From contig JAPPAR010000001.1 of the NCBI GenBank assembly GCA_026705445.1, forward strand, positions 72,030 through 115,666: a stretch of 43,637 nt of DNA. Direction: 5' to 3'. The position numbers were made by a program, and so were the translations under genes. Within the stretch, counting starts at the first letter, position 1. Every line of letters starts with the position of its first letter. Below the pieces are notes generated by a model. The model saw nothing but the letters and a program-made list of their open reading frames with translations, had not been told where the DNA came from and did no database searches. This DNA comes from Candidatus Dadabacteria bacterium. Lineage in GTDB: Bacteria > Desulfobacterota_D > UBA1144 > Nemesobacterales > Nemesobacteraceae. Positions 35,954 through 43,637 of the stretch are shown here, piece by piece.

Positions 35954-37048
35954 ATGACTTACACCCCTTTATACGAAACACACAAGAGTTTCGGGGCGAA
36001 GATGATCGATTTTGCCGGGTGGAAGCTTCCTCTTCAGTTTGAAGGTATAAGACGGGAACACATGGCGGTCAGGACGGCCTGCGGCCTTTTCGACGTAAGC
36101 CACATGGGAGAAATAGAGATCACGGGGACCCAGGCTGAAGCCGTCTGTCAGAAGCTTAACACCAACGACATGGCGGGGCTCCGGGACGGCCGGGCCCGCT
36201 ACGGTCTTTTCTGCTACCCCGACGGTGGGGCGATTGACGACCTTATAACCTACAGGTTTTCGGCTGATCATTTCCTTGTGTGCGTAAACGCGTCCAACAC
36301 CGAGAAGGTCTACCGCTGGATCGGTGATAACTGCGAGGGATTTGATGTTGAGATAACCGATGCGAGTTCGGCCTACGCGCAGATCGCCGTTCAGGGACCT
36401 CGTTCTGTATCAGTAATGGAAAGGGCGCTTGGCGAAGAGAGCGTGCGGGATTTTCCGAGGTTCTCTTTCAGGATCCTTGAGGGTGATGCGGCAGGGGCTA
36501 TAGCGGCCAGGACGGGTTACACGGGTGAAGACGGCTTTGAACTGTTCGTGCCCGCGGGAGACGCGGTCGGGATCTGGGAGAAGCTTTTTGAAAGCGGGAG
36601 CGAATTCGGGATTGCTCTTTGCGGTCTGGGAGCGCGCGACACGCTTAGGATGGAAGCCGGATATCCTCTTTACGGAAACGAACTGGATGAGAAAACGACT
36701 CCGGTCGAGGCTGGCCTTAATAGATACGTGAAGATGGACAAGGGCGATTTTATAGGCAGAGACGTGCTCTTGGAGCAGGTGGAGAGCGGAGCGGCCAGGG
36801 AAAGCATCGGTTTTAAGATGCTTGATAGGGGGGTTCCCAGACACGGCTATGGGGTAGTGAAGAACGGAAAAAAAATAGGAGAGGTTACAAGCGGCACCAT
36901 GTCACCGGTTCTTGGTATTGGCGTGGGCATTGCTTCGGTTGCCTCGGGTGAAGTTAAGTGCGGAGATGAGATAGGAATTGAGATCCGGGGAGATGTGAGA
37001 AAGGCGGTTTCTTCTGAATTTCCGCTTCATAAAGACGGTATGTCTTAA
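35954..37048 (+). CDS. gcvT: Glycine cleavage system T protein (aminomethyltransferase)
   Basis: A 364-residue folate-dependent enzyme that releases ammonia and passes the methylene group from GcvH-bound aminomethyl to tetrahydrofolate. The N-terminus T-P-L-Y-E-T-H-K-S-F-G-A-K-M-I-D-F-A-G-W is the family signature, which fixes ATG 35954 as start. F-D-V-S-H-M-G-E-I, the G-Y-T-G-E-D-G-F-E segment and G-L-G-A-R-D-T-L-R are present. First gene of gcvT-gcvH-gcvP. Confidence 0.95.
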   Translation: MTYTPLYETHKSFGAKMIDFAGWKLPLQFEGIRREHMAVRTACGLFDVSHMGEIEITGTQAEAVCQKLNTNDMAGLRDGRARYGLFCYPDGGAIDDLITYRFSADHFLVCVNASNTEKVYRWIGDNCEGFDVEITDASSAYAQIAVQGPRSVSVMERALGEESVRDFPRFSFRILEGDAAGAIAARTGYTGEDGFELFVPAGDAVGIWEKLFESGSEFGIALCGLGARDTLRMEAGYPLYGNELDEKTTPVEAGLNRYVKMDKGDFIGRDVLLEQVESGAARESIGFKMLDRGVPRHGYGVVKNGKKIGEVTSGTMSPVLGIGVGIASVASGEVKCGDEIGIEIRGDVRKAVSSEFPLHKDGMS

Positions 37049-37076
37049 TCAAAGAACATAAAGGAGCATTTAGGTT

Positions 37077-37475
37077 ATGAGTGTACCGAAAGACTTGAAA
37101 TACACTGAGGAGCATGAGTGGGTGAGATTTGAAGAGGACAGGGCCGTGATCGGAATAACGGATTACGCCCAGGAAGCCTTGGGGGAGATAGTTTTTGTTG
37201 AACTGCCGGTTGAAGGAGAAGAACTCGTTCAGGGAGACTCCTTCGGTGCGGCGGAGTCGACAAAGGCGGTTTCTGAGCTTTTCGCTCCGGTCTCGGGGGA
37301 AATTGCCGAGGTGAACGATCTTCTCGTGGATTCCCCGGAACTTGTAAACGCCGACCCTTACGGTGACGGATGGATCGTAAAGATTCATACCGACGAACTT
37401 GACGCAAGCGAAGTCGAGAGTCTTCTTGATCCTTCCGGTTACGAAGAACTGATAGAAGACGAGGAAGATGCCTGA
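37077..37475 (+). CDS. gcvH: Glycine cleavage system H protein (lipoyl carrier)
   Basis: A 132-residue carrier. The lipoylated lysine is K63 in E-S-T-K-A-V-S-E, and E-H-E-W-V-R and G-I-T-D-Y-A-Q-E are the family landmarks. It shuttles the aminomethyl group between GcvP, GcvT and the dihydrolipoamide dehydrogenase. AAGGAG precedes the ATG. It lies 28 bases after gcvT. Confidence 0.96.
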   Translation: MSVPKDLKYTEEHEWVRFEEDRAVIGITDYAQEALGEIVFVELPVEGEELVQGDSFGAAESTKAVSELFAPVSGEIAEVNDLLVDSPELVNADPYGDGWIVKIHTDELDASEVESLLDPSGYEELIEDEEDA

Positions 37476-37522
37476 TATGTCCCGGTGGCATGGATGGGGC
37501 GATTATTTGGGGAGAATTGTGA

Positions 37523-40441
37523 TTGCGAAACGAAAACGGCATTTATGAACAAGAGGATTTTTTCTCGGCGAGGCACATAGGTCCCACGCCCGAGGAAGCA
37601 CGCCAGATGCTTTCGTGCGCTGGGGCGGAGAGCCTTGAGGAACTGGTGCGGGAAACCATACCGGCTGACCTGCTTTCAGAGATTGAGATGGCCGTTCCCG
37701 CTGCCATGACCGAGAGCTCCTATCTTGACCATATAAGGGCTATTGCACGCGAGAACACTATATTCAGGTCGTACATAGGTCTGGGTTACTACGACTGCGT
37801 GGTCCCGGCAGTCATCTCAAGGAACATTCTCGAGAATCCAAGCTGGTACACCCAGTACACTCCTTACCAAGCCGAAATATCGCAGGGACGGCTTGAAGCC
37901 CTCCTTAACTTCCAGACGGTGATTTCGGAACTTACGGCTATGGAACTTTCAAACGCCTCGCTGCTCGATGAAGCAACGGCGGCTGCCGAGGCCATGGCCA
38001 TGTTTCACAGGCTGAGCGGCGCTAAACGGGAGAAGGCGGACGCAGACAGGTTTTTCGTTTCCCGAAGATGTTTTCCCCAGACCATTGATGTTCTGAGGAC
38101 ACGGGCGGAGCCTCTTGGGATAAGGGTCGTGGAGGGAGAAGAGGATCAAATTTCGCTTGACGGGAGCTTTTTCGGTGCGCTTCTGCAGTATCCGGACGCC
38201 TTCGGTGAAGTCAGGGACTACTCGGAATTCGTAAAAACCGCTCACGCTCACGGCATAATGGTTGCAGTTGCGGCCGATCTCATGAGCCTTGCGCTGCTTA
38301 CGCCTCCCGGGCGCTTCGGCGCCGACGCCGTCGTGGGAACTTCGCAGAGACTCGGGGTTCCGGTCGGCTACGGCGGTCCTCACGCCGCGTATTTCGCCAC
38401 GAGGGAAGAGTTCGGAAGGCAGGTTCCCGGAAGAATAATAGGGGTGTCTCTTGATGGCAACAAGAACCCCGCCTACAGAATGGCCCTTCAGACAAGGGAA
38501 CAGCACATAAGAAGAGAGAGGGCCACTTCCAATATATGCACCGCCCAGTCTCTGCTTGCCATAATGTCCTCGATGTATGCGGTTTACCACGGTCCGGCCG
38601 GGCTGCGGCGCATCTCAGGGAGGATAAACACCCTTGCTAAGATGCTTGATCTGGGCCTCAGGGAAATGGGGCTTTCCCAGTTGAACGGAACGTTTTTCGA
38701 TACCCTGCTCGTGGATCTTTCGTCATGCGGAGAAGGGGCCTGCGATGTACTTCGTGCAAATGCCCTCAAAAGGAAGATCAATTTCAGGTATCTTCCGGAC
38801 CAGAAAATCTGCATATCACTTGACGAGACCGTCACCGAGGGGGATGTCGCGGAGATACTTTCGCTTTTCTCAGAGTCCCTCGGACTTGAGGAGAAGGTGT
38901 CCGTTGCCCCGGACAGCGTTTCTGACATTGCGTCTGTGCCCGATAGTCTTGTGAGGAAAGGAGATTTTCTTTCTCAGCCGGTATTTAACCGCTACCACTC
39001 GGAAACACTTATGCTCAGGTACATAAAGAGCCTTGAGGGCAGGGATCTTTCTCTGGCTAATTCCATGATCCCTCTTGGCTCCTGCACAATGAAACTCAAC
39101 GGCACGACGGAAATGATTCCGATAAGCTGGGAGGAGTTCTCGAGAATACACCCCTTTGTGCCCCGCGACCAGGCAGCGGGTTACGCACAGGTGATCAACG
39201 ATCTCGAAGAATATCTATGCGAAATAACGGGGCTTAGTGCCTGCTCGCTTCAGCCCAATTCGGGAGCTCAGGGGGAGTACGCGGGCCTCATGGTAATACG
39301 CAGGTACTTTGAGGAGAGAAAAGAGACTGAGAGGAACGTGGTGCTGATTCCCTCTTCTGCGCATGGAACCAATCCCGCAAGCGCCAGGATGGCTGGAATG
39401 GACGTCGTGGTAGTAAAATGCCGGAAAAACGGGGATGTGGACATAGATGACCTTCACCGCTGCTGCCGGAAAAACGAGGGGAAAGTTGCATGTCTTATGA
39501 TTACCTATCCTTCGACTCACGGGGTATTCGAGTCCGGGATAAGGGAGATATGCGACATAATTCACTCAAACGGCGCGCAGGTTTACATGGACGGGGCCAA
39601 TCTTAACGCGCAGGTAGGTCTTTGCTTTCCCTCTCTCATCGGCGTTGACGTATGTCACATAAACCTGCACAAGACTTTCAGCATTCCCCATGGAGGCGGA
39701 GGTCCGGGAATGGGTCCCATATGTGTCGCGTCCCATCTTGCTCCGCATCTCCCCGGACATTGCGTTGTGGAAGGGGTAGGGGACGAGAAGCCCTGCGGAG
39801 CGATATCCGCCGCTCCCTGGGGAAGCGCTAGCATACTGCTTATATCCTACGGATACATAAGGCTTCTTGGAAGGGATGGAATGACCGAGGCTTCCCGGCA
39901 CGCGATACTGAACGCCAATTACATAAAAGCCCGTCTTGGGGAGCACTACGATATTCTCTACGAAGGTGAGAACGGAAGAGTTGCCCATGAATTCATACTT
40001 GACCTGCGCGAACTTGGAAAAAGCGCGGGAATAACAGTGGAAGATGTGGCCAAAAGGCTCATGGACTACGGATTCCACGCGCCGACTATGTCATGGCCGG
40101 TTGCGGGAACCCTTATGGTGGAGCCCACCGAGAGCGAGTCCATGGAGGAAATGGACAGATTCTGCGAAGCTATGATAAAGATACGCGGGGAAATCCAGGA
40201 GATTATAGACGGTGTCGCAGACTCTTCGGACAACCTCCTTGTAAACTCTCCGCACACGGTTCTGGATCTTGCGTCTTCTGACTGGAAACACCCCTATTCA
40301 CGCCAGCAGGCATTTTTCCCGCTTCGGTATCTGAGGACCAGCAAGTTCTGGCCGCCGGTTTCGAGAATAGACAACGCCTACGGTGACAGGAATCTGGTGT
40401 GCACGTGCCTTCCCATCGAAGCCTACTCGGATGAAGAGTAA
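37523..40441 (+). CDS. gcvP: Glycine dehydrogenase (decarboxylating), single-chain P protein
   Basis: A 972-residue PLP enzyme that decarboxylates glycine and loads GcvH. It is the single-chain form, with the two homologous halves fused. The PLP lysine is K717 in N-L-H-K-T-F-S-I-P-H-G-G-G-G-P-G. F-x-x-R-H-I-G-P-T at the N-terminus and S-S-A-H-G-T-N-P-A-S-A are conserved. It starts with TTG 37523 after GGGGAG and follows gcvH by 47 bases. No lpd gene for the L protein is adjacent. Confidence 0.95.
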   Translation: MRNENGIYEQEDFFSARHIGPTPEEARQMLSCAGAESLEELVRETIPADLLSEIEMAVPAAMTESSYLDHIRAIARENTIFRSYIGLGYYDCVVPAVISRNILENPSWYTQYTPYQAEISQGRLEALLNFQTVISELTAMELSNASLLDEATAAAEAMAMFHRLSGAKREKADADRFFVSRRCFPQTIDVLRTRAEPLGIRVVEGEEDQISLDGSFFGALLQYPDAFGEVRDYSEFVKTAHAHGIMVAVAADLMSLALLTPPGRFGADAVVGTSQRLGVPVGYGGPHAAYFATREEFGRQVPGRIIGVSLDGNKNPAYRMALQTREQHIRRERATSNICTAQSLLAIMSSMYAVYHGPAGLRRISGRINTLAKMLDLGLREMGLSQLNGTFFDTLLVDLSSCGEGACDVLRANALKRKINFRYLPDQKICISLDETVTEGDVAEILSLFSESLGLEEKVSVAPDSVSDIASVPDSLVRKGDFLSQPVFNRYHSETLMLRYIKSLEGRDLSLANSMIPLGSCTMKLNGTTEMIPISWEEFSRIHPFVPRDQAAGYAQVINDLEEYLCEITGLSACSLQPNSGAQGEYAGLMVIRRYFEERKETERNVVLIPSSAHGTNPASARMAGMDVVVVKCRKNGDVDIDDLHRCCRKNEGKVACLMITYPSTHGVFESGIREICDIIHSNGAQVYMDGANLNAQVGLCFPSLIGVDVCHINLHKTFSIPHGGGGPGMGPICVASHLAPHLPGHCVVEGVGDEKPCGAISAAPWGSASILLISYGYIRLLGRDGMTEASRHAILNANYIKARLGEHYDILYEGENGRVAHEFILDLRELGKSAGITVEDVAKRLMDYGFHAPTMSWPVAGTLMVEPTESESMEEMDRFCEAMIKIRGEIQEIIDGVADSSDNLLVNSPHTVLDLASSDWKHPYSRQQAFFPLRYLRTSKFWPPVSRIDNAYGDRNLVCTCLPIEAYSDEE

Positions 40442-40482
40442 ACTTGGACTTATCTCTACATGTAGCAGTTGTGCCTGACGTC

Positions 40483-41530
40483 CTCAAGCCACCAAGTTAC
40501 CTGAAAAGAGTTCCGGTTTCGCAAGAGCACAGGAGTTCTGTAATTCAAAAGACTTGCGGAGGACCCAATGCTCGGACCGCAGGCGGAATGTCGTTACGCT
40601 CAGACGGCCTGTTTTCAGGACAGAAAAACCCCGGTTCTTCCACAAACTTTCTTATGGTCTCCGCATTAGGTCCCTCTGAGTAGTCCTGTCCTATATAAAC
40701 CGGAAGGCGGTTGCGGATCACAAGAGGCCCTGGGTCATTCCATTCTCCTTCTTCCCCTGCTCTGCCGACAGTTCTCGAATTTATGGAAACTACTTTGCCG
40801 TCTCTGTCTACAATGGGACCGCCGCTCATGCCTGGGACAGTGAAGTGGGAGAGAAATTCGGACATGTAGTCATATGTCAGCATGTAAACGGCCCCGACTC
40901 CCTGGAGGGGGCCTACGTTGTCGTATAAGTCTCCGGAACCGATAGAGACAAGAGGGTCTCCGCACTTAGGTGAAGAGGAGTCGGCTATCTCGAGCTCTGG
41001 ATACTCTGACAATGCGCCTGGCTTATCCATTTTTATAACCGCGATGTCACATTCCCCAAGCCCACCAAACTGCCTTTTTGAAACAGTTCCCTCATATTCC
41101 TTGTTGTCGTAGGCCGTAATTGTTGCTTTGAGGCCTGTCTTTATGCCCAAGTGTCCTGCAGTGACGATAGTATTCTCGTCGTATATGAACCCTGAACCAA
41201 ACGCAACGGCGTCGTTGAATCGTATCCCGATAGTCACGGTGGCTTTACGTGCTTCTTTATATGTCCTGTCCATATGCTCGAACTGATCAAGCGGAAACGG
41301 GCTGTATTTGTCGCCGAACTCATGACCGGTTGGCCATACATTGTCATTCCTGTAATTACCGGCGTTATGAGGCTTTTCATCATCGGGGATCCTTTCCTCA
41401 TAAAATTCTTTAAGTTGTTCAATGTTCGGTCCGGCGGAATATCTGTACGGATGCGGTTGCTCAAAAGCGTAGACCCAAAGGCGTTCCGGAGGATCCTCGG
41501 GAACCTCAGACGGCATGACACCAAATGCGT
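40483..41530 (-). repeat. Duplication unit copy 1 (second protease domain plus 3' flank)
   Basis: This segment, from about 60 bases beyond the protease stop to the middle of the gene, is repeated at 42533-43570. Similarity extends into non-coding DNA: both begin CTCAAGCCAC and share ATTCAAAAGACTTGCGG. Boundaries are approximate. Confidence 0.8.
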
Positions 41531-42347
41531 TCCTGATTGTATGTTCGCTTAGAGGGGATCCCGCGGACACAATGGAAACCACTTCTCCATCTTCGTTGAA
41601 TATTGGTCCTCCGCTCATCCCTCCAGAGGTCGGCACCGCGTGATACATCCTGTCAGTGCGCAACGGATATCCGCTTTTTAACTCAAGTGCCGGTCCCGCG
41701 GAAACTGTCCATCCGCCGATGCCTTTCTGCCACTGCCCCCCGCCTATAGCCATCAGGAATTCGTTTCTTAAGGGTTTTCTGTCCGCTATTTTCAAGGGGG
41801 TGGCGTCAATTTCCCTCTCAAGGCGGAGCAATGCCAGATCGGTTGCCCTTGTCACTCTCGGATCGGCATATACTACTTCCGCTTCTATTCTGTCACCGTC
41901 AAAGGTGTGGATAAACACCCTTTCTGTTGGTTTTCGCTCTAAGGTCTGGAAGTCAATGAATGCATGGGCGGCTGTAACGGCATATTTCGGGGCAATAAGC
42001 CATGCGCTGCCCACTCCAAGATCTTGGCTGTTGGTTTCTCTGACTTCAAGCTCTAGTACGGAGCGGCTTACTTTTCTTGCGATATCCTCATGCTTTTTTG
42101 TGGGAGATATATCGGCACTGTAGTTTTTCTTGAAATTACGGCTGAACCTCTTTGGATAATAATCGTCTCTTCTCTCGCCTGCTCTCTCAAGGTACAGTCT
42201 CTGTTCGTTTCTCTGGGAGGTAAGATCGCACACTGGTGGAGGGGTGTAATCCGTATCACCGCCACCGCAGGAAGTGGACCCCATAGCGCCAAGCGCAATG
42301 AGGACGGGGAGAAAGATTTTTAACGATAAGCACTTTTTCAGGCGCAT
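40545..42347 (-). CDS. Lipoprotein with two tandem trypsin-like serine protease domains
   Basis: A 600-residue exported protein. A basic N-terminus and hydrophobic run lead to G-S-T-S-C27, a probable lipid-anchored cysteine. Domain 1 (about 85-275) has the triad H128 (T-A-A-H), D170 and S245 (G-M-S-G-G-P). Domain 2 (about 365-555) has H399 (T-A-G-H), D434 (C-D-I-A-V) and S508 (G-M-S-G-G-P). Both triads are complete, so both domains may be active. I see no PDZ domain, unlike DegP. The two domains differ considerably, so the internal duplication is old, while the tandem copy to the right is recent. The target is unknown; a surface or periplasmic protease is likely. Confidence 0.85.
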   Translation of the reverse strand: MRLKKCLSLKIFLPVLIALGAMGSTSCGGGDTDYTPPPVCDLTSQRNEQRLYLERAGERRDDYYPKRFSRNFKKNYSADISPTKKHEDIARKVSRSVLELEVRETNSQDLGVGSAWLIAPKYAVTAAHAFIDFQTLERKPTERVFIHTFDGDRIEAEVVYADPRVTRATDLALLRLEREIDATPLKIADRKPLRNEFLMAIGGGQWQKGIGGWTVSAGPALELKSGYPLRTDRMYHAVPTSGGMSGGPIFNEDGEVVSIVSAGSPLSEHTIRNAFGVMPSEVPEDPPERLWVYAFEQPHPYRYSAGPNIEQLKEFYEERIPDDEKPHNAGNYRNDNVWPTGHEFGDKYSPFPLDQFEHMDRTYKEARKATVTIGIRFNDAVAFGSGFIYDENTIVTAGHLGIKTGLKATITAYDNKEYEGTVSKRQFGGLGECDIAVIKMDKPGALSEYPELEIADSSSPKCGDPLVSIGSGDLYDNVGPLQGVGAVYMLTYDYMSEFLSHFTVPGMSGGPIVDRDGKVVSINSRTVGRAGEEGEWNDPGPLVIRNRLPVYIGQDYSEGPNAETIRKFVEEPGFFCPENRPSERNDIPPAVRALGPPQVF

Positions 42348-42532
42348 AGGCTGCTTACCCTAGAAGACTCAGAATTCTTTGCCAACTGCTTACATTGTGC
42401 ACGGAATAAGACAGAAAGTAAATTTTCGGCCATTGTTTTACAGATGTGCGGCATGAATTCCCGTTTCAGCCGCCGTTGTGTTCTGCGGCTGAATGGTGGT
42501 GAACGGCATTACGTTCCCATCTAAGAGTTTTT

Positions 42533-43570
42533 CTCAAGCCACGAAGTTATCTGAAAGGGATTCCTGCTTCACTGCAGCACGGGAGTTCTACGATTCAAAA
42601 GACTTGCGGTCCGCGCCCAGACAATCTGCCGTTTATCAGGGGCGAGGGCAGAAAAACCCCTCTTCTCTAACAAACCTCTCTATGGTTTCCGCATTAGGAC
42701 CATCTGAGTAGTCCTGTCTTATGTAAACCGGAAGGCGGGTGCGGATTACAAGAGGTCCTGGGTCATTCCGTTCTCTTCCTTCTTCCGGTCTGGCCCAGCC
42801 TGTCGAAATCACGGAAACTACTTCGCCGTTTCTATCTATGACTGGACCGCCGCTCATGCCGTGGACATCGAAGTGGGAGAGAAATTCGGATACGTACTTT
42901 TGTGTCAGCATGTAAACGGTTCCGACTCCCTGCAGGCGACCTACGCTGTTGTATGCCTCGCCGGAACCGATAGAGACAAGCGGGTCTCCGCACTTAAGCG
43001 AAGAGGAGTCAGCTATCTCGAGATTGCGATATCCTGACAATGGTTCATCCATTTTTATAACCGCGATGTCACATCCGCTTCCATCCTCATACTGTCTTTT
43101 TGAAACAGTTCCCTCATGCTTCTTGTTGTCGTACGTCGTAATTATTGCCCTGAGATTTTTCCTTATGCCCACGTGTCCTACAGTAACGATAGTATTCTCG
43201 TCGTATATGAACCCCGAACCAAACGTAGTAAACGCAGCACCGGCGTCGTTGAATCGTATATTGATTGTCACGGCGGCTTTACGTGCTTCTTTATATATCC
43301 TGTCCATATGCTCGAACTGATCAAGCGGAAACGGGCTGTATTTGTCGCCGAACTCATGACCGGTTGGCCATACATTGTCATTCCTGTAATTACCGGCGTT
43401 ATGAGGCTTTTCATAATCGGGGATCCGTTTCTCATAAAGTTCCTTAAGTTCCCCGATGTTCGGTCCCCAGGCATAACTATACGGATTCGGTTGCTCAAAA
43501 GCGTAGACCCAGAGACGTTCCGGAGGATCCTCGGGAACCTCAAACGGCATTACACCAAACCCGTCCCTGA
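42533..43570 (-). repeat. Duplication unit copy 2
   Basis: Partner of the segment at 40483-41530, on the same strand, so this is a direct tandem arrangement separated by about 1 kb. Downstream of the stop it still carries the ATTCAAAAGACTTGCGG that contains the stop region in copy 1. Confidence 0.8.
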
Positions 43571-43589
43571 CAGTACCCCTAGCCCGCAT
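42636..43589 (-). pseudogene. Shortened duplicate of the trypsin-like protease (second domain only)
   Basis: The readable frame (317 residues) matches the double-domain protease from about its residue 270 onward, with the second triad kept (T-V-G-H, C-D-I-A-V, G-M-S-G-G-P). Immediately upstream of the first ATG (43589) is an in-frame TGA, and similarity to copy 1 stops there, so no first domain or signal peptide is joined to it. The C-terminus ends in C-P-R-P, about 20 residues earlier than copy 1. It looks like a fragment or a frameshifted copy whose 5' part might continue beyond the right edge in another frame. Expression and export without a signal are doubtful. Confidence 0.6.
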
Positions 43590-43637
43590 TTCTCACCGCA
43601 TAGGGATATGGAAGGGTTTTTAGGGTCAGCAGCCATG

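Noticed and set aside
42348-42635. Small gene between the two protease copies
   Set aside because: I see no supported frame; its right part is duplicated 3' flank of the protease.

Overview
The window looks like part of a chromosome from a Gram-negative bacterium. It has outer-membrane and lipoprotein signals, TatC, and a conventional set of housekeeping genes. I cannot fix the phylum from sequence alone; an uncultured, deltaproteobacteria-like lineage is plausible but unproven. Bases 1 to about 13,700 are clearly more AT-rich than the rest and carry defence genes. The remainder is mid-GC housekeeping DNA broken up by short mobile or defence inserts.

Region 1 (1-11,900) is a DNA phosphorothioation defence locus on the minus strand. 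Transcription order is sspA (cysteine desulfurase), sspB (DUF4007 nickase family), sspC (large P-loop ATPase) and sspD (PP-loop sulfur transferase). A 214-bp gap with its own candidate promoter follows, then three overlapping genes: a DEAD/DEAH helicase, a GHKL ATPase and a single-HKD phospholipase D-type nuclease. This layout fits an SspABCD modification module joined to an SspFGH-type restriction module. A 5'-truncated DGQHR/DndB-family gene enters from the left edge and converges on the locus. Region 2 (12,000-13,700) is a hipBA toxin-antitoxin pair with operator-like repeats upstream.

Region 3 (13,760-22,000) holds an acyl-CoA synthetase, tatC, a serA-hisZ-purA operon, a small OB-fold-like exported protein and a PhoH ATPase. 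Region 4 (22,170-24,620) is a compact XhoI/PaeR7I-type restriction-modification system. Region 5 (24,825-26,705) is purC, a DUF1289 mini-protein too short for routine ORF calling, and a YeeZ-like reductase. purC has no usual start codon and abuts an IS110-family element (about 26,826-28,378) whose 5' non-coding end folds like a bridge RNA. A vapBC pair follows.

Region 6 (29,240-32,460) is tRNA-Val(GAC), thrS, infC (AUA start), rpmI, rplT and a terminator. Region 7 (32,468-35,703) is an HhH-GPD DNA glycosylase, an NCS2-like permease and an outer-membrane beta-barrel protein. Region 8 (35,918-40,441) is the glycine cleavage operon gcvT-gcvH-gcvP, with a promoter that predicts a leaderless gcvT mRNA. 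Region 9 (40,483-43,637) is a tandem duplication: an intact lipoprotein with two trypsin-like domains and a shortened copy at the right edge.

The most notable features are the Ssp locus with its DndB-like neighbour, the IS110 element with a candidate bridge RNA next to a start-less purC, and the number of genes apparently using AUA or AUU starts.
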